From: Ephydatia muelleri
Lineage: Eukaryota; Porifera; Demospongiae; Spongillida; Spongillidae
Length of the DNA stretch: 64,000 bases
Assembly (NCBI GenBank): GCA_013339895.1
Contig: JABACO010000024.1
Span: 4,893,298-4,957,297, forward strand
Direction: 5' to 3'
The position numbers and the translations under genes are program-made. This document shows, piece after piece, positions 49,505-59,948 of the stretch; the stretch's first letter is position 1, and each line of letters begins with the position of its first letter. The notes beneath the pieces were generated by a model. The model was not told where the DNA came from. It saw only the letters and a list, made by a program, of their open reading frames with translations, and did no database searches.

Positions 49505-49799
49505 TTTGTGTGTGCCTGTGTACTTCCGTGTCCCTGTCATACCAATATAGGCCTAATTCGGTAAATACCGCGCGAAATTTACAAGGGCACGCCGAGAGGT
49601 TAAACTGTTCAACCTTTGGTGTGTCAAACAATATCTGCCGCCTCTCTAAAACTCACAGGATGGAGAGGGCGTAGCCTCCAGTGTTGCTCCCTCGTATCAG
49701 GAAAGTCCCGTCCCCTCTCCTATCCAGAAGACTCTCCGCCTCCGCCCTGTCTACGCCAGGGAATAGCCAGGGACGACTTGAAGGCTCCATGGACGTCAT
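41597..49799 (-). CDS. SH2-ankyrin-Roc-COR protein (ROCO family), eight exons
   Basis: Exons in order: 49657-49799, 48792-48855, 47707-48072, 47232-47317, 46300-46398, 45637-45738, 45428-45526, 44664-44924, then 41597-43114 (nine blocks if the damaged 45637 exon is counted). Exons 1-3 form one SH2 domain: [20 protein letters not shown] with the FLIR arginine, HVFHYRILL, then [16 protein letters not shown]. It resembles the SH2 of Shark/HTK16 kinases. A PPTQE-repeat linker follows. Ankyrin repeats come next, most of them one 33-34-residue repeat per exon (for example [20 protein letters not shown]). The exon at 44664 has a final repeat plus the P-loop [12 protein letters not shown]. The last exon has Roc switch [11 protein letters not shown]4-like VVGTYGDK, and the COR domain. 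No kinase, LRR or death domain is visible. Single-base indels break the frame in exons 3, 4 and 6. The start at 49799 is the first ATG before SH2; an upstream exon is possible. Confidence 0.75.
43314..44080 (+). repeat. 13-bp minisatellite, ~58 copies, in an intron
   Basis: Tandem TGGAGATGCACTA and TGGAGATGAACTA units, with rarer TGAAGATGAACTA. The C and A versions occur in runs. It lies in the intron between the P-loop exon and the Roc-COR exon of the minus-strand gene. Confidence 0.97.
44930..45172 (+). repeat. Homopurine GGGAGGGGAT tract in an intron
   Basis: Almost pure purine on the plus strand, with a unit near GGGAGGGAGGGGATGGGAGG. It fills most of the intron between two ankyrin exons. 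Confidence 0.95.
45296..45402 (+). repeat. (CA)n with CAA interruptions
   Basis: AC-rich microsatellite interrupted by AACAC steps, in the same intron as the tract at 44930. Confidence 0.95.
45534..45590 (+). repeat. Homopurine GGGGAGAGGGGAGG tract
   Basis: Short G-rich purine tract beside the acceptor of the ankyrin exon at 45428-45526. On the gene strand it is the polypyrimidine tract. Confidence 0.9.
45750..46145 (+). repeat. Homopurine GGGAGGGGGAGA tract in an intron
   Basis: About 400 bp of nearly pure G/A sequence filling the intron upstream of the damaged ankyrin exon. Confidence 0.97.
46405..47128 (+). repeat. Homopurine GGAGGGAGGGGAAGA tract, ~720 bp
   Basis: Tandem GGAGGAGGGAGGGGAAGA-like units with hardly any pyrimidine. 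It occupies the intron between two ankyrin exons. Long frames on both strands here are composition artefacts. Confidence 0.97.
47745..47905 (+). repeat. In-frame minisatellite coding for PPTQE
   Basis: Tandem GGGTGGGTGGAGCCTCTT and GTCTCTT units. Read on the minus strand they give repeated [12 protein letters not shown], the linker between the SH2 domain and the ankyrin repeats. Confidence 0.9.
48073..48218 (+). repeat. (GGGA)n tract
   Basis: GGGAGGGAGGGA tract in the intron before the third SH2 exon. It forms its polypyrimidine acceptor on the minus strand. Confidence 0.95.
48940..48985 (+). repeat. (TG)n microsatellite
   Basis: TG run with GC steps in the first SH2 intron. A second run, with GA at its end, lies at 49455-49505. 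Confidence 0.9.
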
Positions 49800-50250
49800 C
49801 CGTAGCGACGTTGACTCAAAAGAGATGTACGGTTCATCCCCCAAAAAGTGGGAGTGGTTCAAGAGAAGCAGTTTTAAGAATATTCATTGCTCTCGCGTGA
49901 TATACTATATTCATAGTTTAGCTTGCAAAAGTGTACTGAACATTATGTTCCAAGTGGGTTTGAAGAATTAACTAGTTGTCTTGAAACAATTAACCCTTGA
50001 TGGTTTGTTGTTATAATACAATAGAGAGAATGGTGCGCATGCTCTCAACTAGTCTACAGCTGGTATTGGTGCCCGATCTGCTATGGAACGGTAAATACGT
50101 TATGACCGACATTATATGCAAGTACATCGCTATACTCGCGCGAATTTGAAAGGAGATCACATGCACATATTGGCTCTACTGCATGACAGGGATAAATCTG
50201 TACATCACTACGGATAGTAACATCATAGATTGTCTGAGATCTAGACTAGA

Positions 50251-50821
50251 CTATAGCTCACTATCCGATCCGGCAGATATCCGTAATTGGCCGAATCTAG
50301 CTGCTATAGCATCTTCAGCCTGCTGCACCGCTCTCCTATTCCTCCAGCAGCTACCTCCAACCCTGCGGCACATGTCGCAACGGTCTTCGTCGTGAGGTCT
50401 TTCATCTTCCCTACGATCGGCCGCATCTCTGTCTTCATCGTCATTACGCGGCGGTCTCCGAAGTCTTCCAGTCTTGATCAAGTAGCGGTCTACAGCGTAT
50501 CGAGCCATCTTTTTCATGCTCTCTTCGTCGAACACCGGCTTGACCTCACTCGGGCACTTCTGGCACTGTTGGCCGAACTTGTGAGCTAATGACTGTCTCC
50601 GTAGATCTAGGATACACCATGCGTGAGCGGACCCCCATCCGCGACCCGCACACACAGCGGAATCTAGCGAAGCCTTTTGTACGATAATATCTTAGACTAC
50701 GGTTTCGCAGTATGTCTTCCATGTTGTTGATATCAAACCCCCTTTCCGGTGGTATGCTATTTGGGTCTATATCCTCCTCTTCCATTGTACTCTGTATGAC
50801 TCCGTTGGGCACTGTAGTCAT
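50251..50821 (-). CDS. 3CxxC-type zinc-finger protein, copy A, one frameshift
   Basis: The N-terminal part (start ATG at 50821) reads MEEEDIDPNSIPPERGFDIN and ARFRCVCGSR. After a single-base frame shift beside ATGGGGG it continues WGSAHAWCILDLRRQ, HKFGQQCQKC, VKPVFDEESMKKMARYAVD and HDEDRCDMCRRVGGSCW. The CxC, QQCxxC and CDMC/C clusters match the 3CxxC zinc-binding domain found in receptor-transporting proteins (RTP family). Its binding partner is unknown. An inverted paralogue lies at 52977-53568. The frame break means the copy is either a pseudogene or carries a base-calling error. Confidence 0.7.
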
Positions 50822-51186
50822 TCCACTTGTTGTTCGTTGGGTATAATTCACAATTCAAAGAAATGCGAAAGACATTATTTATAAGCACGTGATCCAAGCA
50901 TGAATTCAAATGCAGGGGAATTCCTTGGGGATTCACCTTTATACTGGTACCCAGACCCGAATTTTACACGACGTCTAGTGGAAGTGGACTCGTACCCGTA
51001 CCCATTTGTGTCCAATTCTGTACACATAATGCATCCTGCAGACCAAAATCCATGCGTGTATCAGCATAATAATAATTTGGATCGAAGTCGACAATGGGAC
51101 GTGACGCACTTGTGGTCCTCAGGATTCAAGCTATATCAGGGCAGTAATCCGAGGCATTACCGAGAGTGTGCTACCCTACCCCCAAA

Positions 51187-51374
<188 letters not shown>

Positions 51375-52321
51375 TATGATAACTTGACCATCTCCCATGC
51401 ATTGGTATACTAACGCATGCCACAGCTATTTGCAATACCGGAGTTGATTATGCAATTCGTATCATGGAGTCATTACAGCAAAAAACGGATGTGTTTTCAA
51501 GATTTCAATTTTTCTAGAAGTGTGAAATGTCCTTTACCAGCGGCTCATGGTCAGTGGCATGTGAAGGACCAACCAGCTTCAAGACTTCTATACATCCAAT
51601 TGTGAGCTACAACCTGGGTGAAGTACAGATTGATTGCCCTCATACATATGCAAGGCAGAAAAGAAATTTACCTGTTCAGTACAGCCATAGCTCTAGCAGC
51701 CGACTGGAGGAGAGGTAAGTGGATTGCTTGCCATTGAGTGCCTATCATGCTGCATCAGAAGGCATTACATTTGACCATGCAGTAAAAACTGCGTCAACAT
51801 TTGGTGAGTTGTCTTGAGCAGAATAACTTGAAGCCTTTCCCTCATCATCAGGACGGGAGAAGGAATAAATAAAGTGTTCCAACATGCATCACGTTAGAAT
51901 TATTGTGTTGATTTATTTTATTTCACCTACTCAGCTAGAGTTTATTGCTATTAACTTGATTTGCATGACATTGAAAATCAAAATCAAGTCACAGTTGCAT
52001 ATGATATGATATGGGGAGTCGTTTTCGCCTAAATAACCCCGGGAGTCATTTTCACAAGGTGCCTAGGCATCAATGTCTGCATGGTGAGCCAATATGCATG
52101 TACAATGCATGGGGAGTTGTTACTCCTCAGTATGACATCATCGGGATGTTTCGATCGATTTATTGCAAGCGTCGTCTATTGCATGTATTTCAAATCTTGT
52201 TCCTGTGTACATGTGTTAAAAACTGCAACGTTGCTTGCTTTCCAATGCAATTTAGGAATTAGGACCACGAGGTCCCAAATTACAAGTTGAGGTCCAGGTT
52301 GTGGATCGCCCCCGCTTAAAG

Positions 52322-52345
52322 CCCCCCCCCCCCCCCCCCCCACCC

Positions 52346-52404
<59 letters not shown>
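52322..52404 (+). repeat. Poly-C tract, ~83 bases
   Basis: C run broken only by two A residues near 52342 and 52346. It is the longest of at least ten C or G runs in the window. Confidence 0.97.
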
Positions 52405-52407
<3 letters not shown>

Positions 52408-52428
52408 ATACGGCTGTCCGCTCCAGTA

Positions 52429-52517
52429 TAGTCTCGTACCCAGACCCTTATTCCCGCAGCTGCGTAGCGGTGATGTAATCCATCCGCAGCTGCGGGGAAT
52501 AAGGTCTGGGTACGAGT
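52429..52517. mobile_element. TCTCGTACCCAGACC hairpin element, copy 4
   Basis: The ends are TAGTCTCGTACCCAGACC and GGTCTGGGTACGAG. The stem CTTATTCCCGCAGCTGCG pairs with CGCAGCTGCGGGGAATAAG. The loop shares TGATGTAATCCATCCGCAGC with copy 2. Confidence 0.9.
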
Positions 52518-52521
52518 GAGT

Positions 52522-52593
52522 AATCTCGTACCCAGACCTATTTACGTAAGTAATGGCAAGCTGCTTACGTAATCGGGTCTGGGTACGAGACTA
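52522..52593. mobile_element. TCTCGTACCCAGACC hairpin element, copy 5
   Basis: Begins five bases after copy 4. The ends are TAATCTCGTACCCAGACC and its near reverse complement, with a TTACGTAAG stem. Confidence 0.9.
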
Positions 52594-52839
52594 GCAGCTG
52601 ATGCGGTGTCCTGTATACACAGCCGAGGCAAGAAGCAAAAAGTATAACCTCGCAACATGCTGACAGTGCATGTTGCCCCTGTTACACAGAACACTGTCAG
52701 CATATCACATTCGTTAATGTTAATCAGGTGAGTGATTCATACATCTTTAATAACTAAAATTGCTAAACCAGTGCAGTGTGAATATAATTAGTAGTATAGT
52801 TTTATGGAATCTGATTCGAATAGACACCCCCACCCCCCC

Positions 52840-52873
<34 letters not shown>

Positions 52874-52976
52874 CAAAGGAAATATATATTCATACCTTGG
52901 TCACTTACTCCTCGTTGCTCTTTTGATTGGTGCAATTTTAATTTCTACACTTGAATAACATTACAAATTGTAATTC

Positions 52977-53568
52977 ATGTCTGACGGTGGTATGGCTACA
53001 GAGCTCGACCCCGATAGTATGTACAGGATAATCATAAAGGAAACGATGGACAAAGCAGGATTACGCGCGGAGAATATACCAAGGGAAGGGCGGTTAGACC
53101 CAACAAACTTGAAAGTCATACGCCGCAGTTTAAGGTACCATCTCACAGAAGGCTTCGCTATATTCCGCTGTGTGTGCGGACGTCGCAAATGGGGGTCCGC
53201 TCACGCATGGTGTATCCTGGATCTACGGAGGCAAAAGGTTCGCGCACAAGTATGAACAACAGTGCCAGAGTTGCAATGCTGAGGCCAAGCCAGTGTTCGA
53301 CGAAGAGAGCATGAAAAAGATGGCTCAGTACGCTGTAGAAAGTTACTTGATTAAGACTGGAAAATTGAAGATTCCAAAACGCGAGGGCGATGAAGTCTGG
53401 CGGTCTAGTGAAGATGAACAGCCACACGACGAAAGGCGTTGCATCATGTGTAGCCTGGTAGGGGGTAGCTGCTGGAAGAAGCCTGTAGCTGTGCGAACCG
53501 CCGTGAACAGTGACGAGGAATGTACCCTGTCTTCTGAGTTTGCCGCTCGATTGCGCATTCATAAATGA
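52977..53568 (+). CDS. 3CxxC-type zinc-finger protein, copy B, one frameshift
   Basis: Starts at the ATG MSDGGMATELDPDS and runs through RRSLRYHLTEGFAIFRCVCG and WGSAHAWCILDLRRQK. A one-base shift at AAAAGG leads into FAHKYEQQCQSC, AKPVFDEESMKKMAQYAVES and RRCIMCSLVGGSCWKK. It has the same domain as copy A at 50251-50821, which is inverted. About half of the residues agree, highest around the cysteine clusters. The single-exon structure and opposite orientation suggest an inverted duplication. Confidence 0.7.
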
Positions 53569-54466
53569 AGTCCGGCCGAAGAACGTGCATGCATGCATTA
53601 CATCATGTAACCCGTGCAAGCAGTATGTGCTGTACCTTGAATTCTGTTTTCAATCTAAGTTCGGCTACATACAATGGTGACCATAGAATTTTTGTTTGAA
53701 GTTATTTGTTGTGCATTGATGTATTTATGAACCTGTCTTTTATTCAGCATTATATACAAGGACGTGAACATTAATAAACACTCAAATCTATCAGAACTCA
53801 AAGTCCTCAATCGTTGCCTAGAAATGCAGTACGAAACTGCATGAATAGCTCAGAAAGTCCTTGATGCATTATCCCATTGATCAATACATATATAACAGTG
53901 ACGGATCCAGGAATTGGTAGCGGGGGGGGGGGGGGGGGGGGGGCGGGGCACAGGTGAGGGTGTGGCAGGGGGTAGGGCGAAGCAGGGGCGGAGCTGCCCC
54001 CGGGGAGGATGCGGTAGGGGGGTACCCCTCCCGCCCAGCTAGGGGGTCTGGGGGATCGCTGTAAGCTCCCCCAGCGGGGTCTGGGGCTCCGCCCCAGAAG
54101 CCAACGCTTTTTGCGTTGAAACCCCCCCAAAAAACTCTAGCTAAATGTAGGTGCAGTCATAGTCATACTTGGCCCTGGCCCTGACCGCTTGACAAGGATA
54201 TCTTCACTCTCATCTTCGTCGCTTTCGACTAAGATCCTCCTATCAGATCTGTCAGTCCAGAATAACTTCAACGCCAAAAAACCCAGTAGTGTTAATTTTG
54301 ACGGTAGGGATTTACTACATAGGCCTATACCTGCAGTGCTAGCGATAGATTTGACTTGAAATATTTGTACTCAGTCACTCAAACTGACAGAGCACGTGTA
54401 TGCCTGTCCGATGTGGTAGACTGCATGGCGCCGCACGCAGCCTGTGCCTTTGTACGTCAGTAAATG
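53569..54466. other. Intergenic with a hAT5-like end
   Basis: Contains CAGTGACGGATCCAGG at about 53897 followed by a G run, resembling the left end of the hAT5-like elements. Text around 54044-54080 (GGGGGATCGCTGTAAGCTCC) matches the 39575-39612 segment inverted. The matching right end was not found. No gene. Confidence 0.5.
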
Positions 54467-54622
54467 CATAGATTAATAACCTTACGGAACGGGATTGGAA
54501 ACGCAATACATTGTCAATCGATCATCATCGTTTCGCTCGCGTATGACGTAATCGATAACGGGCTTTATAGAGATGGACATGGATTCTTTGAAAGAACGTA
54601 AGACTTTGATCTCGATGACATT

Positions 54623-55634
54623 TTGTTGTTACAAAATGATGTAAAAACATACGATGAGTCCAAAAGTCTTCCTTTAGAGTCAGCAAGCACATTTATGATG
54701 GCAGTTGAGGCGATTCAGAAAGAGGACGCGTTCCAAATCGAGTCACAGTACACGTGCGCAGCTGTAAATACTTCAAAGGCTTTACACGAGTGGTGGAAAC
54801 AGCCCACTACAAATAAAGAACAGCTTTCATGGTTTGCCCATGTTCTTATTGTACGCCTCAAAGCGTGTTTCCCTTGCAAGTACAAGAGTACAGGTCTGAG
54901 TAGGGAAAGAATGTGGGGCTGTTATCAGCGACTCCGTACAGCTAATACATTTGTTAAAGATTGGCAGATCTTTATTTCCAAATCTGTTGGACTCAAAGCA
55001 TTCCCAGCCTTCTTCCAGTCTGTTACTCAACATATTTTTGACAAACTCATCAAATATGAGCACCCTATTGAAATCTGTGAAAATGATCCAGAGTAACATT
55101 TGCGGCCTTTAACAAGTGAGGAATGCTGTGCTCTGCGATATGTTGCGGGGTATACTTTCCGAAAAGTGTATTCTAGCATCGATTTGAGTACACATCCCCA
55201 AAAAGATATCATGATGTGCCTTCTAATGGAGTTAGTAGGTGATGGAGTCAGTAGTAGCAGTGAAAGTGAGAGGTGGATGGGTATGATCAATCGAGGAGGC
55301 CTGTGGAATATTAATGATCAGGCATATGACATTTTTTTGATCATGGAAGAGGAGATGAGGAAGTATACACTTGCCTCTAATAAGCAATGGTGTGCCTCTA
55401 CGTGTAGTGAGGCTATACTACGTAACGATGACCTACGTTTTCAGTGGTGCATTGTAGCAGCGGCGATTTGAACATGATTCATCTGAATTGCTGCTGCAAA
55501 AAATAGTGAACCTGTATGTCACTGTACGTGGATTTGCATTTGCAACGTCTTGCCTAGAAATGTTTAAGCAAGCACAACATAAAACAATGAAGAAAACACA
55601 ATCCCTACGTAGTGAACTTTGTCCTAAACAGTAG
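54623..55634 (+). pseudogene. Companion ORF of the P-like transposon, interrupted
   Basis: A frame from about 54623 (first codon TTG) reads SRERMWGCYQRLRTANTFVK to ENDPE. After one in-frame TAA it continues RPLTSEECCALRYVAGYTFR. After a one-base shift near 55465 it gives LLLQKIVNLYVTVRGFAFAT up to 55634. The motif ALRYVAGY-x-RK is found in second ORFs that accompany P-like and other THAP-type transposons in cnidarians and sponges (family knowledge). Its role is unknown. One stop and one frameshift suggest decay. Confidence 0.55.
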
Positions 55635-55760
55635 TGGTATATTCAGCTGCATTGATTTGTGCATTAATGGTATGTATAATATTATACAACATGTTATATG
55701 TACAACTATGCACTTCTTCGAGGTCGTTTAGCAAGGGGACCAGCATTGGTTAAGTCCTCA

Positions 55761-58653
55761 CTAATGGTCACCGCCACGACAATTCCCTCGGATTGTATTG
55801 CAAGTAGTCGAAATGACTCGCAGGGCTTGTGTATTGCGGATGAACTCAGACACTGAAGGGTTCTCATGGGCCCTTCCTCTTTGCCGTTGCTGTCCAAAAA
55901 AGTTTTCCAAGGGATCTTGGCATACCCTATTGCTGAGAAATACCGAAACCCCTGGAATTGTGAGCGCGTACTTAACCAGTTCAACAAATGACATCACTGA
56001 AAGATGGATGTTCTTCAAATATTACACAATGCACATAAGCACGTTTTACCTGTAAGTCTCAAACCTTGCCTTGTTACAGCACTGAGCATCATCAGGATTT
56101 TTTGAGACTTGTCAAAACCCTCTCTCCCTTTGACACTTTCTTCCCACTCGTCCAGATACACCAAAAACACATCTGTTAGCCACTAAATAATTATTTGACC
56201 TGATAAAAGTGTGAGATACAATTTTAATGAAAACAAACATTTAGTTTCCAATCAGTGCCTGATCTATATGGTGATCTAAATGGGTTCCTGGAGAACTTTC
56301 CTGCTGATAGGCATGAAACAATCAAGCAATCGAAAAACTTATTGAACATCTCTGCAAATCGAGACGTTTGTGTAGCCTTTGGCCCAACAGCTAAAATCAG
56401 AGCTTTTGCCACAGAGTTGCTAAGAACCTATTATGCATGCAATCCATAAACATTCATGTAATTGGATACAGCACATGTGACTCTTACTTGTGCTGCCAGA
56501 TCAACTCGCATCTTGGAGTAGCTAGTCAATTGCAGATGCTCATACTTTAATTTTGGAACCAATGATAAACCAGCATCATCTCCCTGTGATCGATTCTTCA
56601 TGTATAGCTCCTTAAGATGGTCCCATGAGATATCCATTCCATTGCACTATATGGTGTATAGCGCAAGATGAACATGCATGTTGAAACAAAATCTTAAATA
56701 CATTTACCCATAACTTTCTTTTGGGGTTTGCCCAGTAATTTCTTGTTGTCTTCATTAGGTGTGGTGGATCCGACAGAAAGAAGATATAGCGTCTATCACC
56801 ATCATGAGCATAAGGGTTAATAACTTTGTTGACAGGCGTTTTTGAACCCGCATCATGAAGACGAAAAAACTTCCTGTTCGAGGACAAACCATCGCAACAA
56901 AGAGCCAGAACTATAAACCCCAGGTTCTCAAGGCGAGACACGGCATTCCATATCATAGGAAAAAGTTGATCACCTAGCATGGAATAAATCAATATAAAAT
57001 GCAATGATCTCATGAAGCCATACCTGATAACTCAGTGCAGGGAAATTGAGCATATGGAAACTTAAGGTTCGTAAATAATCCTCTGATCATCAGAACCAAC
57101 ATAGATGAGGCTAAAGAATCCCTGATGTCATCATTGCAGACTTGGCTCTCGTACTGGGATAGGTGATTATTTATGTCGCCAATGTCAACAAACCCAGTCA
57201 GACCACCTATTAATGAAATAGATTTCGAATGACAGGTTACTGAAGTATGAGTTGTTACCTGAGTGCTTGTCAAATGTAAGGTCTTGACGTATATGCATCT
57301 CATCAAAAATGATGATCACACACTTGTCTCTCTCCATACATGATGATAGCTTAGCAACAGTGGACAGGTACTGGTCAACTTGAGAAGAAAACCCTACTAC
57401 AGCTTTAGTGTGGTAGGTGTAGTCCCTTAGCGTTTGTTGAGATGGGAGCTTGATGGTACAAGTTTCCCTTATCATTTCATATGCTGAGCTAGACAGATGA
57501 CGAAGGTAGAGGCACCACCGCACCATGACAGGGTCCCAGCACATATGCTGTGCATCATCCAAAGAAGCAGCCTTCATCTGTGTCTCCCAAAACACACGTC
57601 CAAAAGAACCAGGTGGGTGAGCTTCACAGACTGCCTCAGCATTGTCCTGCATAATCTGTAACAGATCATCATGTAGACTACTGTCCAGAGAAATGCCTCT
57701 TTCCTCAGTCGCTGCTTGCAGCTTCATTTGGAGGTTGGTTACTTGACGTTGGTAGGCTACTCGTAGCTGATGTTCTCGATGGTAACGGATACACTTGTCG
57801 GGACTACTTAAGCGTGAGAATGACGCATGACTGCTAGGGTCAGTGCGGCTGGTATCAGCGTCAAGTTTCTCATGACGGCTTAGTAAGGCCCTTAGGGTGC
57901 TTCGACACAGGTTGCAGCGCTGGCCACTGTTTTCATCTGACATCATGAGGAGATCACACTCAGCATGGCGAATAGTAGAATGTACAATGTCCAGATATGC
58001 AACACACTCTGTGCCTGTAGTTTATGCATATGGGTCATCATAATATATTACACAAAATTACACAGTACCTTGACGATTCATTATCTTTCCATCCTTTGAC
58101 AAAATGTAATCCATGAACCTTTCATCACCATTACCACAACATACATGGCAGCTGTGCACTAGGTCCAAAAGTGTCTTGACATCAGCAAGGGATGTAAGGT
58201 GCTGAGGGACCTGGCTGAAAGTAAGCACTGATGACATCAGTTTCTTGCCATCCACCTACAGAAGAAACACATATTCAACCTGCTGTGTTGTGACTTGTGC
58301 ACAATGTACCTGAACATGCCACTGCATGGTGTCATCAATGACAACACATCGGGACAACTTCAAAATTGCATCAGAATCTTTAACAACCTTAGCAAATTCC
58401 AAATCTCCTACTTTGGACCATCCTATACAGACAGGCCGCATCATAAATGTTCTGTAAAAGCATACCAAAATAACTTACCTGGAGGAAGAAGTGTCTGCAC
58501 AACAGTAACTTGACTAAGTTGCTGCTCTAGATGGTGCCTAGCTCTCCTGGCTTTCATCCAGATGTCAAAGTCAATGGAGACAGTCAGGGTAGTGCATTGG
58601 CGATTTAGCCTTTCACACTTAAGCTTCTTTGACAACCTCCCTTGTCGAAACAT
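55761..58653 (-). CDS. P-element-like (THAP9-type) transposase, nine exons
   Basis: Exons on the minus strand: 58479-58653, 58310-58451, 58069-58255, 57259-58014, 57024-57206, 56708-56973, 56488-56646, 56239-56427, 55761-56012. All but one phase agree; the first junction is off by one. The catalytic region starts IRETCTIKLPSQQTLRDYTY and has IIFDEMHIRQDL with the first acidic residues, then GGLTGFVDIGDINNHLSQYE. LCCDGLSSNRKFF and FLSDPPHLMKTTRNYW follow, as in P and THAP9 transposases. The insertion domain reads ISWDHLKELY. The end has DPLENFFGQQRQRGRAHENP. No THAP finger is seen before it; CNLCRSTLRALLSRH may be a zinc knuckle. An alternative C terminus (GPLAKRPRRSA) lies in another frame to 55706. 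Confidence 0.82.
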
Positions 58654-59278
58654 TTCCTAATAAAAATAAAAATATAATTTTTTGCTCGCGTATCGAGGGC
58701 TGTAAGCTCGCAATCACTAAGTAAAGAGATTTTCCAATCCTTCCACGCACCCCATCCATCTTCTATCTTCTTGTAAAACTACTTTTGGGGCCGATTCCTT
58801 GAACCGTAAAGGTACAAGGATTGTCGAAAGGCGGGAGGTATTTTAAGCGTAGTTTTGCGTTTGAAGCTACTGATCTTTACGATTATAAAACTGGTTGTCT
58901 TGAAACCACCACTACGTCCCCATATATTCACTGTGCTTGCTCTGACGCTATCTTTCGTTGCTTGGTCATGCTGCCTGTTGGCACAGTAATTGACAAAAAA
59001 ATTAGACTTCGCTTTCGCACCGCTTTTCGCGCGCTTTTATCATCGTACACAGCCCAAAGTTTAAAAGATACCTAAAAAGAACCAACCACGAGGGTAGAAA
59101 ACCATCTAGGAAGTTTAGGAAATCATCCTCTCCTTCTTTTACCTTGCGATGCCTCTGTTTCTTCACTGCCTCTCTGAGCAAACTTAATTAGATTCATGCG
59201 AAACTATGACGACACATTGCGTTGAATGGGAATGGATATAGCGTTTCCAATCCCGTTCCGTAAGGTTATTAATCTACG

Positions 59279-59645
59279 GTAAATGTAATCGTTTTCGCAC
59301 GTACTATTTATCGTGTAAGGCACCGCCCCTTAGCTATTTGGTATTTGGCTGGGGGGTGGGGGGGGGGCAAAACCCAGTTGCCCCCCCCCCCCCCCCCTGT
59401 ATCCGCCAAATTCGAAGGTTGTCAGTAGTGGAGAGACATCTGTACTTATTCGCAGCAAAGACTCACTCATGTTGGATTTGGTCTCCTTGGGGAGCAAGGG
59501 GCTGAATCCATCCATGCAAAGTTTAATTGCATAGCTGGAACACATAAGGTAAACTGCCATATTAGCACGGGTTGGCTTTATTGGCACCGGGGGGGGGGGG
59601 GGGGTCCGAATAACCGCAGTCATTTTCAATGGAGGTCACGAACAG
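59279..59645. other. Intergenic with G and C runs
   Basis: C run at 59383-59397 followed by CTGTATCCGCCA, a hAT5-like end without a matching partner, and a G run at 59589-59603. No gene. Confidence 0.5.
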
Positions 59646-59909
59646 GGTTTGTATCCGGATAGTTGTAAAAGTACGGATTATTTGGAAACCGACTTTTTTT
59701 CCACAATCCGGAATCCGGTATCCGACATTTTCGAATCCGGATTATTCGGATAATTGGTAACCATTCCATAGACACTTTTACGTTAAAACCAAAATGGCAG
59801 ATGAAAAGAGAGTTCAAGACGGGTGATTTCGTGGTTTGCAAATGGGACGTGGACACTGACGACGGTGGAAGAGAGAATTGGCTACCTGTGCGCCTCGTGT
59901 GTGTGTGTC

Positions 59910-59948
<39 letters not shown>

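Larger units (their letters stand above)
54467..59278. mobile_element. Two-gene P-like transposon, ~4.8 kb
   Basis: Terminal inverted repeats of 38 bases with one mismatch: CATAGATTAATAACCTTACG then GAACGGGATTGGAAACGC (54467-54504 and 59241-59278). GTAAATG lies directly outside both ends (54460-54466 and 59279-59285). Inside are a minus-strand P-type transposase and a convergent plus-strand ORF. Confidence 0.92.

Noticed and set aside
59797-59900. Tudor- or BAH-like exon start (TGDFVVCKWDVD)
   Set aside because: Only about 35 residues before a TG microsatellite, with no partner exon. Kept only as a note in the repeat entry.
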